Source of the DNA: Chryseobacterium aquifrigidense
GTDB lineage: Bacteria > Bacteroidota > Bacteroidia > Flavobacteriales > Weeksellaceae
Direction: 5' to 3'
Assembly (NCBI RefSeq): GCF_006716485.1
Contig: NZ_VFPD01000001.1
Span: 1,549,096 to 1,613,095 of the forward strand
Length of the DNA: 64,000 bases
A model generated the notes under the pieces. The model had not been told where the DNA came from, ran no database searches, and was given only the letters and a program-made list of their open reading frames with translations. Below are positions 8,342-17,206 of the stretch, piece by piece. Position 1 is the stretch's first letter; each line of letters opens with the position of its first letter. Made by a program: the position numbers and the translations under genes.

Positions 8342-9334
8342 TTATTTTAATAATCTTCCCGAAATATTTCCTGTTGCTGAACCTACTGCGGCTCCTGCAA
8401 CATTGCCGGATTTCGTAGCGGTCTGGTTTACATTACGCATAAAATTACCTGCACCTCCTGCCTGAATCACCCAGCCTGTCACTGTTGGTACCGTAAAATA
8501 GCCTATGATCCCAATCACCATATAGATGATGTAAACCGTATTGGAAGTATCAGGAATGAAACTAGGATCTGCCAGCATCTCGATATCCCGTTCTAAAATC
8601 AAAGTTTGTATTTTGGCAAGAATCGCACTGAATATATCTGCAACAGGAAGCCATAGGTAAACACTGACATATCTGGTCAACCATTGGGTTAAAGTGGTCT
8701 GAAAGCCATCCCAAACCGAAATCGCAAATGCAATAGGACCCAGGATTGATAGTACAATCAGAAAGAATGTTCTGATGGTATCAATAACCAATGCAGCAGC
8801 CTGAAACAATATTTCAAGAAACTCACGAAAACCATCTCTGATATCCTTCTTGATAGTAAACATCTGCCTTTCAATATACATTCCGGACATCGTGACTAAA
8901 TCCGAAGGCGACCATCCCAGCTCTTCCAGCTTTTTGTCAAATTCTTCATTAGAAATCAAATAGGCCATCTCCGGGTTTCTAAGCATGGCTTCACGCTCCA
9001 AAAGATCTTTCTTTTGCTGGAGGTCATTCATATCCATTACTTGATTTTCCAGCATTGAATGACTGCCCTGAACAATAGGACTCATCACCCCATTCAGACT
9101 TCCTAAAACCAATGTCGAGAAAAACATAATGCAGATGCCAATGGCAAAAGGTCTCAACATGGGAAACAAATCAATAGGCTCCGCACGGCTCAATGATTGC
9201 CAGACTTTTAATGCCACATAGAACAGGGCTCCTAGACCGGCAACTCCTTTTGCAACTGCAGCCATATCGGCGCACATCGGCATCATTTCTTCGTAAACGG
9301 AACGCAGGACTTCGTGTAAGTTGTTAGGTTCCAT
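8342..9334 (-). CDS. traJ: Conjugative transposon protein TraJ (VirB6-like)
   Basis: 330 residues with several hydrophobic segments: about residues 25-45, 70-95, 165-200 and 265-285. Blocks such as MCADMAAVAKGVAGLGALFY, YVALKVWQSL, FPMLRPFAIG and LWLPVADIFSAILAKIQ are characteristic of TraJ, the polytopic inner-membrane protein comparable to VirB6. It starts 1 bp after the traI stop, and is followed by traK at 12 bp. Confidence 0.93.
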   Translation of the reverse strand: MEPNNLHEVLRSVYEEMMPMCADMAAVAKGVAGLGALFYVALKVWQSLSRAEPIDLFPMLRPFAIGICIMFFSTLVLGSLNGVMSPIVQGSHSMLENQVMDMNDLQQKKDLLEREAMLRNPEMAYLISNEEFDKKLEELGWSPSDLVTMSGMYIERQMFTIKKDIRDGFREFLEILFQAAALVIDTIRTFFLIVLSILGPIAFAISVWDGFQTTLTQWLTRYVSVYLWLPVADIFSAILAKIQTLILERDIEMLADPSFIPDTSNTVYIIYMVIGIIGYFTVPTVTGWVIQAGGAGNFMRNVNQTATKSGNVAGAAVGSATGNISGRLLK

Positions 9335-9335
9335 T

Positions 9336-9968
9336 TTACCAGTATTTTTGATTAGAGGTTCCGTAAAGATCTAACACCCTTTGGGTATTGTTTTGTTTTT
9401 TAGCTCTCAGGTAGCTGACCGAAATATTCTTGTTCGTATAGTATCTTACCAGATTATGATAGGCTTTAACCTCTTTATACACCCGGTCAACAACATCCAT
9501 TCTTTCTTTATCATTAAGTGATAAGCCGCTGGAAGTAATAATCTCCTTCAGCTCTTTCAATAGCTCCGTACTCTCCGTAAGAAGCGCAGAATAACCATTG
9601 GCAATAGAAGCTAATTCCTGAGCATTGAAGTTGGGGTCATTCAACATTTTACCGAAATTATTCACATACATTTCAGAGACATCACCCACCAAAAGAACAG
9701 TCTGCTGAACTTTCCTGGCATCTTTGACAAGGTTGTTGACCGCTTTGAGCTTATCGTAATATTCTTTGCCCTGCTCATACACCTTTTTAACCTCATTGAA
9801 GTTCTTAACGACGTTGGAAACGGTTGATGAAGTCTGTACAATTTCGTTGGCTGAATTCAGAATTCCGGATGCCAGGTTAGCAGGATCTGTTACGACAAAT
9901 TGCGCTTTTGTATAGGTGAGAGTAGCGAAGAATGCTACCATTATGGTTTTGATGATTAAATTTTTCAT
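9336..9968 (-). CDS. traI: Conjugal transfer protein TraI (DUF4141)
   Basis: 210 residues with a signal peptide (residues 1-22, ending TKAQFVV) and a mostly helical, coiled-coil-prone mature part (NVVKNFNEVKKVYEQGKEYY, VNNLVKDARKVQQTV). This is the DUF4141/TraI protein of CTnDOT-type operons, not the F-plasmid relaxase of the same name. By analogy it may be a periplasmic VirB5-like protein. It lies 21 bp after traG and 1 bp before traJ. Confidence 0.87.
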   Translation of the reverse strand: MKNLIIKTIMVAFFATLTYTKAQFVVTDPANLASGILNSANEIVQTSSTVSNVVKNFNEVKKVYEQGKEYYDKLKAVNNLVKDARKVQQTVLLVGDVSEMYVNNFGKMLNDPNFNAQELASIANGYSALLTESTELLKELKEIITSSGLSLNDKERMDVVDRVYKEVKAYHNLVRYYTNKNISVSYLRAKKQNNTQRVLDLYGTSNQKYW

Positions 9969-9989
9969 TGTTGTAAAATTTTAAATGAT

Positions 9990-12500
9990 TTAATTGTCTT
10001 TCGTATTCGGTTTGATTCTCTTTAGAGAAATCCGCTTAATGGCATGTTCCACATTACCATCAAGTTCTGATGCAAGATTCATCACTTCCATCTTCTCTGT
10101 TTCTTCGGTGGTATAAGCCAGATATTCTTCGGTAGAAACTTCAGTTGCATAGACCGCAGAGTGCGTTCCTCCTAATCCGATCCACACTTCCTTATACAAT
10201 CTTCGTGGATCATTGTTCATATTGATAGAAAGTACCTGAGATTTTTCCTTATCAGTCAATCCCAGCATGGCCTGAATATCATCGAACTTGTTCATATACT
10301 TACGCTGATCAAGAAGGATTTTACAGTCTGAATTGTTAATGATACTTTCCTTCACAATCGGTGACTGTATAATGTCATCAACTTCCTGAGTTACTACAAT
10401 GGCTTCCCCGAAGAATTTCCTTACCGTCTTGAAAAGATATTTGATATACTCTGCCATCCCCTCCTTGGCAATGGCCTTCCAGGCCTCTTCGATAAGGATC
10501 AGTTTTCTGATTCCTTTAAGTCTTCGCATCTTATTGATGAAGACTTCCATGATGATAATGGTCACAATGGGGAACAGAATTTTATGATCTTTAATAGCAT
10601 CGATTTCAAAAACTATAAAACGTTTGGATAATAAGTCCAGCTGCTTTTCTGAATTGAGCAGATAGTCATATTCGCCTCCTTTGTAGTAAGGTTCCAGCAC
10701 ATTGAGAAAGTTGGCAATATCAAAGTCCTTTTCTCTCACTTTCTTCTGCTCCAGAACTTTCTGATAATCATCTTTTACATACTCATAGAACCCATTGAAA
10801 GAAGGATGCTGGTCATCGGATTTAATCTTTTCGATATATCCACTGACAGCATTGGACAACGCTACCTCTTCTGAGCGGGTCGGTGGTTCATCATCTCTTT
10901 TCCATAGCGTCAGAATCAAGGTTTTGATACTCTCCCGCTTTTCAATGTCAAAGACCCCGTCATCTGTATAGAATGGATTGAAGGCAATGGGATTGTCTTC
11001 TGTATATGTAAAATATACCCCATCCTCTCCTTTGGTTTTACCTTTAATCAGTTCACATAATCCCTGATAGGAATTTCCGGTATCCACCAAAAGGACATGA
11101 GCGCCCTGCTCATAGTACTGTCTTACCATATGGTTGGTGAAAAAAGACTTTCCACTTCCTGAAGGACCAAGGATAAACTTATTTCTGTTGGTGATAATCC
11201 CCTGCTTCATTGGCAGATCTGAAATATCCAGGTGGATAGGCTTTCCCGTTAGGCGGTCGGCCATCTTAATCCCAAATGGTGAAGGGGAATCCTGATAGTT
11301 GGTTTCTTCAGTGAAAAAACATAGAGCAGGTTCAATGAATGTGTAGAAGCTTTCTTCACTTGGAAAATCGCCTGCATTACCCGGAATTCCTGCCCAATAT
11401 AATGTTGCTGTGTCGGTTGTATTATGACGGGGTTTACATTCCATTAATGCTAAAGCACTACCTGTGTCATTCTTTAACTTCTTTAGTTCAGCAGGATTAT
11501 CAGACCATGACATGACATTAAAATGAGCACGGATAGATTGTAACCCGAAAGAATGTGCTTCATTCAAATACTTTTCAATCCATTCCTTATTGATCTGATT
11601 GGCTCTGCTATACCTTGCCAGAGAATGCATGTTTCTTGCAGATTTTTCAAATTTGTTCAGGTTCTCATCACTGTTGTCAATGAACAGATACTGGTTATAA
11701 ATGTGATTACAGCTTAACAGAAGTCCCACGGGTGAAGCAAATGAAAGAAGACAGTCACTGCGGTCTGTACTTAACTTTTCAAAACGGCTGTGAGATGTAA
11801 CAGTACCGGGCAGATCTTCTGTATCCGATAAGGTGTGCATAGTGATACGATTGTTACCAATCCGCATTTCTTCAGATCCGAGCTTAATATCCTGTAATGA
11901 GGGATGAGTATCTCGTGATAAAGTAAGATACTGTTCCAAGAGTCCTGATCTTTCGCGGGTTCCTGAGATCTCATCTTCAGTCAGCCTTTCCAAATGAATG
12001 TAGCCACTGTCATTTATGATCCGTTCCAGCTGGTCGACAGCTTCAAAAAAACGACTGATCACCTCTTTATCCTTAATCTCTTTCGGAATCAGTCTGCCTT
12101 TGCATAATGATGAAAAGTTACTCTGCATCCGCATTCTTTCCTTACTGGTTTTCGTGATGAACAGGTAGCAGTAATGGTTTAAAAAAGGCCTCTCATTGAA
12201 ATGCCTTTCAAATGATTTTGACAAAAAACTCTGATCTTCTCCCGATAAATCAGGATTGTAGTTTTCCTTAATAAACCAGTCCTGTTTATGAACAACCGTA
12301 AAATCAGGTAGTGTTTTAATCGCCTTGAACCAGGCGGAATGCATGGCTTCGTACTCAGCGGAAGCAACGGTAAACAGTTCTGGAAGTTGTACTTTAAAGC
12401 AAACCGTAACATCAGCGTCTTTTGAAATGATACAATCATTTTCAATCGCAAGCAATGGAAATTTACTTTCCAAGGTTGCTGCTTTAGAAGAATTTCTCAT
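9990..12500 (-). CDS. traG: Conjugation system ATPase TraG (VirB4-like)
   Basis: 836 residues. Walker A (GPSGSGKSF) lies near residues 443-451 and a Walker B-type LILIEEAWKAIAKEG near 663-675; the arginine-rich motif DQRKYMNKF follows. The N-terminal half carries the TraG/VirB4 N-domain. This is the energising ATPase for pilus or channel assembly. It overlaps traF by 4 bp and precedes traI. The length is normal and the family assignment is firm. Confidence 0.96.
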   Translation of the reverse strand: MRNSSKAATLESKFPLLAIENDCIISKDADVTVCFKVQLPELFTVASAEYEAMHSAWFKAIKTLPDFTVVHKQDWFIKENYNPDLSGEDQSFLSKSFERHFNERPFLNHYCYLFITKTSKERMRMQSNFSSLCKGRLIPKEIKDKEVISRFFEAVDQLERIINDSGYIHLERLTEDEISGTRERSGLLEQYLTLSRDTHPSLQDIKLGSEEMRIGNNRITMHTLSDTEDLPGTVTSHSRFEKLSTDRSDCLLSFASPVGLLLSCNHIYNQYLFIDNSDENLNKFEKSARNMHSLARYSRANQINKEWIEKYLNEAHSFGLQSIRAHFNVMSWSDNPAELKKLKNDTGSALALMECKPRHNTTDTATLYWAGIPGNAGDFPSEESFYTFIEPALCFFTEETNYQDSPSPFGIKMADRLTGKPIHLDISDLPMKQGIITNRNKFILGPSGSGKSFFTNHMVRQYYEQGAHVLLVDTGNSYQGLCELIKGKTKGEDGVYFTYTEDNPIAFNPFYTDDGVFDIEKRESIKTLILTLWKRDDEPPTRSEEVALSNAVSGYIEKIKSDDQHPSFNGFYEYVKDDYQKVLEQKKVREKDFDIANFLNVLEPYYKGGEYDYLLNSEKQLDLLSKRFIVFEIDAIKDHKILFPIVTIIIMEVFINKMRRLKGIRKLILIEEAWKAIAKEGMAEYIKYLFKTVRKFFGEAIVVTQEVDDIIQSPIVKESIINNSDCKILLDQRKYMNKFDDIQAMLGLTDKEKSQVLSINMNNDPRRLYKEVWIGLGGTHSAVYATEVSTEEYLAYTTEETEKMEVMNLASELDGNVEHAIKRISLKRIKPNTKDN

Positions 12501-12838
12501 ACGTCTGTTTTTTTACGGTTGGTTTTCAGATACCGGTACATACTCTTACGGCTGATGATGTATTTGGGATGTTTCCTGCGTGCACCTGCTTTCATCAGAC
12601 CGTACTCACCGTATTTTCTATTCAGTGCGAAAGTCTGCCAGATCAGAAGTCCACTGCTGGCTCCTCCAAGAATTAAACAGAGATACGTATTAACGCCAGC
12701 CATATACATGACAATTACGGATACCAATATCCCTAATAGTCCACCTGAAAAAATAAAAAGGTATTGCGCTTTAAGACCCTTAAATTCTACCGTCCTGCCT
12801 ATTCCCTTATTAATGTGATAGCTAGTCATACTCATCAT
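12497..12838 (-). CDS. traF: Conjugal transfer protein TraF (DUF4133)
   Basis: The longest frame starts at a TTG inside traE; the ATGs at 12838 (1 bp after the traE stop) or 12829 (MTSYHINKGIGRTVEF) are more likely. About 113 residues with two membrane helices (YLFIFSGGLLGILVSVIVMY and a second at LCLILGGASSGLLIWQTF), then a basic tail GARRKHPKYI. This is the VirB3-like DUF4133/TraF protein of Bacteroidota ICEs, directly before traG, with which it overlaps by 4 bp. Confidence 0.9.
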   Translation of the reverse strand: MMSMTSYHINKGIGRTVEFKGLKAQYLFIFSGGLLGILVSVIVMYMAGVNTYLCLILGGASSGLLIWQTFALNRKYGEYGLMKAGARRKHPKYIISRKSMYRYLKTNRKKTDV

Positions 12839-12839
12839 G

Positions 12840-13145
12840 TTAAAGGAAGAATGAGCGAAGAATGGTTGCGGCAACAATTAAAAAGATGCATGCTCCGAAC
12901 CAGCTGGCAGCCGTTTTACTGGTATCAGGATCTCCACTGCTGAACTTGTTGTAAACTTTTACTCCTCCGATGAGTCCGACGACTGCACCTATGGCGTAAA
13001 TTAATTGGGTAGCGGGTTCAAAATAAGAAGTGACCATCTGTGTAGCTTCGTTAATTCCTGCTGAACCGTTGCCTTGACCGAAGACTGAATTAATTGTTGC
13101 CAATACTAAAACCGCATACAGCAATTTTTTTCTTTGTTTTTTCAT
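12840..13145 (-). CDS. traE: Conjugal transfer protein TraE (DUF4134)
   Basis: 101 residues with a signal-like N-terminus (KKLLYAVLVLATINSVFGQ), the block GINEATQMVTSYFEPATQLIY and two membrane segments (YAIGAVVGLIGGVKVY and CIFLIVAATILRSFF). This is the VirB2-like DUF4134/TraE family, presumed pilin-like subunit. It is the first gene of the main tra run traE to traQ and lies downstream of the inserted DUF1016 gene, so it may need its own promoter in 13146-13329. Confidence 0.92.
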   Translation of the reverse strand: MKKQRKKLLYAVLVLATINSVFGQGNGSAGINEATQMVTSYFEPATQLIYAIGAVVGLIGGVKVYNKFSSGDPDTSKTAASWFGACIFLIVAATILRSFFL

Positions 13146-13329
13146 AATGAATAGATTTTTAATGATGAAACCCGTACTCTACGGGCTTGAAGACAAAGAT
13201 GTACTGGACCGGGAATTATTTGAAAGGAATGGCAGCAGGAGGAATCTTTTGGCCGTTAACTAACACAATCCTTCTAGGTATTTGATGGCAATTAATTGTA
13301 AATTTGTAGGGAATTTCAAAAAAGAAATC

Positions 13330-14307
13330 ATGGATAAAAGATTCACTGACATTATTGAACTCATCAACCGATCTCGAAACAATGCAATAAGAAAAGTCAA
13401 TGAAGAACTGATCGATTTATACTGGAATGTAGGAGAATATATCAGCAATAAAGTAGAACTGAGCGAATGGGGACAATCAGTGGTCAAAGAACTGTCTCAA
13501 TACATCCAAGCCCATGATCCTCAGATCAAAGGTTTTTCCGATAAGAATCTCTGGAGAATGAAGCAGTTCTATGAGTCCTATAAGGAATTTCCAAAAATCT
13601 CAACACTGTTGAGAGAAATTAGCTGGTCTCATAATTTGTCAATCTTTTCCAGATGTAAATCTATTGAGGAGCGCGAATTCTATATTAAACTGACTAAACG
13701 TGAGAACTACAGCTTTCGTGAGCTTGAAAGGCAGATTTCCAGCAGCCTCTTTGAAAGGACGATGATCGGAAATTCAAAACTCTCAACGGTGTTGAGAGAA
13801 ACAAATCCCGACATTGCCAATACTTTTAAGGACAGCTATGTATTTGACTTTTTAAATTTACCTGAAACTTTCAATGAAAGTGATCTTCAAAAAGGGTTAA
13901 TACAGCAGATGAAAAATTTCATCCTGGAATTAGGTAGAGATTTTCTTTTTATCAGCGAAGAATACAAACTACAAGTGGGTAATTCGGATTTCTATATTGA
14001 TCTTCTGTTTTTTCACAGAGGGCTGCAATGCCTGGTCGCATTTGAATTGAAGTCAGATAAATTCAAACCTGAACATCTGGGTCAGCTTAACTTTTACTTA
14101 GAAGCCCTGGACAGGGATGTTAAACGTCAAAATGAAAACCCAAGTATCGGCGTACTGCTTTGTAAGGATAAAGACAGTGAAGTCGTAGAATATGCCCTTA
14201 GCAGAAACCTTTCCCCCACCATGGTTTCCGAATACAAGACCCAGCTTCCTGATAAAAGAGTTCTTCAACAGAAACTCCATGAATTGTTTGATAACAGACC
14301 GGATTAA
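13330..14307 (+). CDS. DUF1016/YhcG PDDEXK-family nuclease
   Basis: I prefer the ATG at 13330 (325 residues) because family members begin with this block; a TTG/ATG pair at 13282-13285 would add 15-16 residues. The N-terminal DUF1016 helical domain reads NEELIDLYWNVGEYIS, WGQSVVKELSQ and GFSDKNLWRMKQFY. The C-terminal nuclease domain has DFYIDLLFFHRGLQCLVAFE and ELKSDKFKPEHLGQLNFY, fitting the D-(E/Q)xK core. It sits antisense between traD and traE, splitting the transfer operon, so it is probably accessory cargo, perhaps restriction-related. Confidence 0.88.
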   Translation: MDKRFTDIIELINRSRNNAIRKVNEELIDLYWNVGEYISNKVELSEWGQSVVKELSQYIQAHDPQIKGFSDKNLWRMKQFYESYKEFPKISTLLREISWSHNLSIFSRCKSIEEREFYIKLTKRENYSFRELERQISSSLFERTMIGNSKLSTVLRETNPDIANTFKDSYVFDFLNLPETFNESDLQKGLIQQMKNFILELGRDFLFISEEYKLQVGNSDFYIDLLFFHRGLQCLVAFELKSDKFKPEHLGQLNFYLEALDRDVKRQNENPSIGVLLCKDKDSEVVEYALSRNLSPTMVSEYKTQLPDKRVLQQKLHELFDNRPD

Positions 14308-14326
14308 GTTCCGTTACAATGTAAAA

Positions 14327-14352
14327 GGGGAATTTGCCTAAACAAACTCCCC
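14327..14352. terminator. Inverted repeat between convergent genes
   Basis: GGGGAATTTG and CAAACTCCCC pair over ten positions with one mismatch and a 6-nt loop, at the meeting point of the plus-strand DUF1016 gene and the minus-strand traD. It overlaps the traD stop. No strong T-run follows, so bidirectional terminator is likely but not certain. Confidence 0.4.
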
Positions 14353-14958
14353 AATATCGAAACTGTCAGAAGAATTATTTCGCCTAGAAGAAATGATCTT
14401 GTTATCATCCGGAATGCTCGCTGTCAGTAAAGTGGCAATTCTTTTCGAAGCATCTCCTAATGAATTCTCTAAGAGATCAAAAAGCTCGGTTCCCTGAATT
14501 CTTTGAATGATATCTGCTGCCTGTTGTTCTAAGTCAGGCTCCAGCACGTGCTGTTGAAGCAGCTGACTCGCAGTACTCAATTCCTGGAAGGTAACCCCTG
14601 TAGCAAACCCGCTTTCAATAGTAGAGTCCTCGTATTTCCAATCTTCATCCTCCTGCCCCCAATCATCATTTCTGGCCAGAATATCATTGATATTTTCAGT
14701 ATGACTGATAGGGTCAAATTCCTCTTCTTTGGTTTCTGATTCAAAGTTATTTTGTGCCATTAAAGCGGATTCATATTGTCTTTCCCTGGCACTGATTGGC
14801 AAAATCTGTCCTTCTCTTTGCCTTGTAGCTCCCATAATGGAAGGTACACTCTTATTGGTATCACTGTGATTTTTCCCTCGGATATTGATCAAAAATTTTC
14901 TGTCTATAAGAATCAGCATAATAATGATGAGCAAAAAGATGATGATGAGTTGTTCCAT
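14338..14958 (-). CDS. traD: Conjugal transfer protein TraD-like
   Basis: 206 residues: an N-terminal membrane helix (EQLIIIFLLIIIMLILID), then a basic linker and a long acidic, low-complexity region (DPISHTENINDILARNDDWG, EDEDWKYED) ending in helices QLLQQHVLEPDLEQQ. Size, topology and position between the DUF3408 protein and traE agree with the poorly conserved TraD of Flavobacteria ICEs (not the F-type coupling protein). Function is unknown. No traC-like gene is seen here; the DUF1016 gene occupies that position. Confidence 0.6.
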   Translation of the reverse strand: MEQLIIIFLLIIIMLILIDRKFLINIRGKNHSDTNKSVPSIMGATRQREGQILPISARERQYESALMAQNNFESETKEEEFDPISHTENINDILARNDDWGQEDEDWKYEDSTIESGFATGVTFQELSTASQLLQQHVLEPDLEQQAADIIQRIQGTELFDLLENSLGDASKRIATLLTASIPDDNKIISSRRNNSSDSFDIGEFV

Positions 14959-14969
14959 ATGAGTAAGAA

Positions 14970-15365
14970 TTAAAAGATTGGACGGTATTTATTGTTGAAA
15001 TCATCAGTAATCTCCTTTTCAAACATTTCAAAATGATACGCCAGAATATTATCCAGGTAAGCATACAATGGAATCTGGTCTTCTGCGATAATCTGAATAA
15101 TACGGGAAAGTCGCTCATGATATTCAGGCCGGATATAAATACTTTTATCACCACGCTTGGTCATTGTATGATGAGTAAGAAACTGCTCAATATAAGTTAT
15201 ATCATTGCTCTTCTTCCTGTTCAACTTATTCTTTTGTACTTCTTTTTCCTTTGGAACGTCAGCATTTTGAATCGGTACTTCTTTCTTTGGACCTCCCGCC
15301 ATAATAGACATCAAATACTGCTCATCGATACCGTTCTCCTTACTGTTCTTTTTTTCATTTTCCAT
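14970..15365 (-). CDS. traB: Conjugal transfer protein TraB-like (DUF3408)
   Basis: The frame extends to a TTG at 15383 inside parA; the ATG at 15365, 4 bp after the parA stop, is the better start (131 residues). A charged, disordered N-terminus precedes a C-terminal DUF3408 domain: THHTMTKRGDKSIYIRPEYH, RIIQIIAEDQIPLYAYLDNI and HFEMFEKEI. This domain resembles a ribbon-helix-helix DNA-binding fold and is found next to ParA in Bacteroidota ICEs, suggesting a partition or transfer regulatory partner. Confidence 0.83.
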   Translation of the reverse strand: MENEKKNSKENGIDEQYLMSIMAGGPKKEVPIQNADVPKEKEVQKNKLNRKKSNDITYIEQFLTHHTMTKRGDKSIYIRPEYHERLSRIIQIIAEDQIPLYAYLDNILAYHFEMFEKEITDDFNNKYRPIF

Positions 15366-15369
15366 ACTG

Positions 15370-16137
15370 CTATAATTTGACAATTTTCAGAAATTCTTCT
15401 ACAAACTGATCCAGCCTGCATTGCGTTAACAGCTTAGCATCTGCAGGCAGTAGTGTAGACCGGAAAACCGTCTTTGTTGCTGCTTCACCTTCTTTCCGAA
15501 ATCTTTTACTGTCTGCAATGGTTGTTTCCATAAGCTGCAGTCCTAAGTCTGTAATTACTTTGCTGTAATTTTCGTACAACATGGTCCTTTCTCTGCCATC
15601 AAACTGATTCCAAAAAAACCGGACGGTTTTTATTTCCGTGTGTTTTTCTTTCATCAGTACATTAATCAGTACATCCGTAAAACTTAAAGTACTCTCCAAT
15701 ACAATACGATCTGCTGTTATCGGAGAAAAGATATGATTGACACTGGTTAGTGTTTTCAAAATACCTGCGGTATTGACCGTGCCAGGCAAATCTAAAAATA
15801 TGGCATCAGGGAGGATATCTGTATTATTGATGTACCGTTCAACCTCATTCATTACCGTTTCACTGCTGCTTTGAAAAATAGGATATGCTTTTTTGTTAAT
15901 GGTAGTAAACTGTCTGTGTGCTAATTTTTTAAGAATCTCATTTTGCATCACTGTTTTTAAATCCCGTTCTCTCATCTGGAGTAAACTATACTGTGGAAAG
16001 TCACAGTCGAAAACAGCAACATTATATCCTAAACGATAATGAAGAATACTTGCCAGAAGTACTGTAAATGTACTTTTCCCTACTCCACCTTTTTGAGTGG
16101 AAAATGTAATAATGGATGGTTGTTTTTTTGTTTCCAT
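15370..16137 (-). CDS. traA: ParA-family ATPase (TraA)
   Basis: From the ATG at 16135-16137 (METKKQPS...) this encodes 255 residues; upstream ATGs would only add a non-conserved tail. Walker A is KGGVGKSTF near residues 16-24, then AVFDCDFPQYSLL (Walker A-prime Asp) and AIFLDLPGTVNTAGIL (Walker B). This is a ParA/MinD-type ATPase, first gene of the transfer operon in CTnDOT-like elements. It may position the element or the transfer machinery. It is followed at 4 bp by the DUF3408 partner. Confidence 0.92.
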   Translation of the reverse strand: METKKQPSIITFSTQKGGVGKSTFTVLLASILHYRLGYNVAVFDCDFPQYSLLQMRERDLKTVMQNEILKKLAHRQFTTINKKAYPIFQSSSETVMNEVERYINNTDILPDAIFLDLPGTVNTAGILKTLTSVNHIFSPITADRIVLESTLSFTDVLINVLMKEKHTEIKTVRFFWNQFDGRERTMLYENYSKVITDLGLQLMETTIADSKRFRKEGEAATKTVFRSTLLPADAKLLTQCRLDQFVEEFLKIVKL

Positions 16138-16191
16138 TTTGCTTGAATTTGAGTTAAACATAATTTGAAAGAAAGACTGAATGCAGGTCAT

Positions 16192-16653
16192 CGAGCAGTC
16201 AATAATTCAGGTTCACCACCCTGTTTTCAGTATTGCTGGCTGGGATTCCTGAAATCTCTATTGACTTCTATCACTCTTCACTGAATACCATCCATCTTGC
16301 CACCTTGGGAGAATGATTTCCTGATTTATATCTCTCACATACGATATGGTGATGGCTTGAATTCAGGAAGGCTGGAAAGCCGGATTTCCATTATTCAATA
16401 TTTCTGTCAGATCATCAGTTATGAAGTCATGCGCTCAATCTGATGCAAATGAATAGTATTTCTTTGGGGGATGTTTTTTCATGGTTGCTTTTGGCTTTAA
16501 GTGACTGTCCTTGGCATTCTTTCTAATACTGTTTCTGCAAAACATAGTGATTACTTTGTTCCAGAAGATTGAGGAGTTTTTTGAAATGGTAGTGCCTGAA
16601 TAGTATAATGCTATAAATCTATTCTATTAAAGATATTTCCTTTCACCCGAAAG
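16192..16653. other. Noncoding leader between the tra operon and oriT
   Basis: About 460 bp between the divergent parA and mobA genes with no credible ORF on either strand. It is likely to hold the promoters of both operons. Short related words recur (CAGGAA, GGATT...CC) but I cannot resolve a defined repeat. Confidence 0.35.
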
Positions 16654-16711
16654 GGGCAAGTTATGTTTTGAGTGCCTCATAACTTTTTTTGTGCCTCAAA
16701 ACAACTTGCCC
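16654..16711. other. oriT: Probable origin of transfer (oriT)
   Basis: An inverted repeat pairs GGGCAAGTTATGTTTTGAG (16654-16672) with CTCAAAACAACTTGCCC (16695-16711), differing only by a 2-nt bulge, with a 22-nt spacer. The word GTGCCTCA is directly repeated at 16672-16679 and 16691-16698. The position about 60 bp upstream of mobA-mobB is where Bacteroidota ICE oriTs lie. The nick site is not identified. Confidence 0.65.
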
Positions 16712-16771
16712 TGGCTGGGGCTTTAAAAACCACTCCGAAGTCGTGATTTTGATCGTATTAAATTGAATGCT

Positions 16772-17206
16772 ATGGACAACAATAAAAAAAACAAAGGCGG
16801 ACGTAAGCCAAAGCTTAATCCGAGTAAAAACAGGTATGTATTCCGTCTTACGGATGCAGAAAACAGTAATTTCCTGAAATTATATGAAACTTCAGGAATG
16901 ACTAGCAAAGCGAAATTTATTACAACAATTTTGTTTCAGAAAGAACTGAAAGTTGTAAAAGTGGATGTTTCAACTATGGATTATCATACCCAGCTCACTA
17001 AATTCTTCTACCAGTTTCAGTCGATTGGAAACAATTATAATCAGATTGTAAAAATGTTGTATCGAAATTTTACCGAGAAAAAAGCGTCTTTCTATCTCTT
17101 TAAACTGGAAAACCATACCAAAGATCTGGCTTTAATTGGTAAGCAGATTATTGAACTCACCAAAGAGTTTGAGCAAAACCATATTCAAAAAAATCCTGAA
17201 AAATGA
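16772..17206 (+). CDS. mobA: Mobilization accessory protein MobA (RHH-like)
   Basis: The ATG at 16772 gives 144 residues (a TTG at 16763 is also in frame). A basic N-terminus (KKNKGGRKPKLNPSKNRY) leads into VFRLTDAENSNFLKLYETSG, a ribbon-helix-helix-like segment, and then helices (YQFQSIGNNYNQIVKML) typical of the MobC/BmgB-type relaxosome accessory proteins. It overlaps the relaxase start by ATGA (4 bp), so both are translated together. Role: binds oriT and helps the relaxase nick. Confidence 0.85.
   Translation: MDNNKKNKGGRKPKLNPSKNRYVFRLTDAENSNFLKLYETSGMTSKAKFITTILFQKELKVVKVDVSTMDYHTQLTKFFYQFQSIGNNYNQIVKMLYRNFTEKKASFYLFKLENHTKDLALIGKQIIELTKEFEQNHIQKNPEK

Noticed and set aside
12519..12818. 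Plus-strand 99-residue frame
   Set aside because: Shadow of traF; no homology features.
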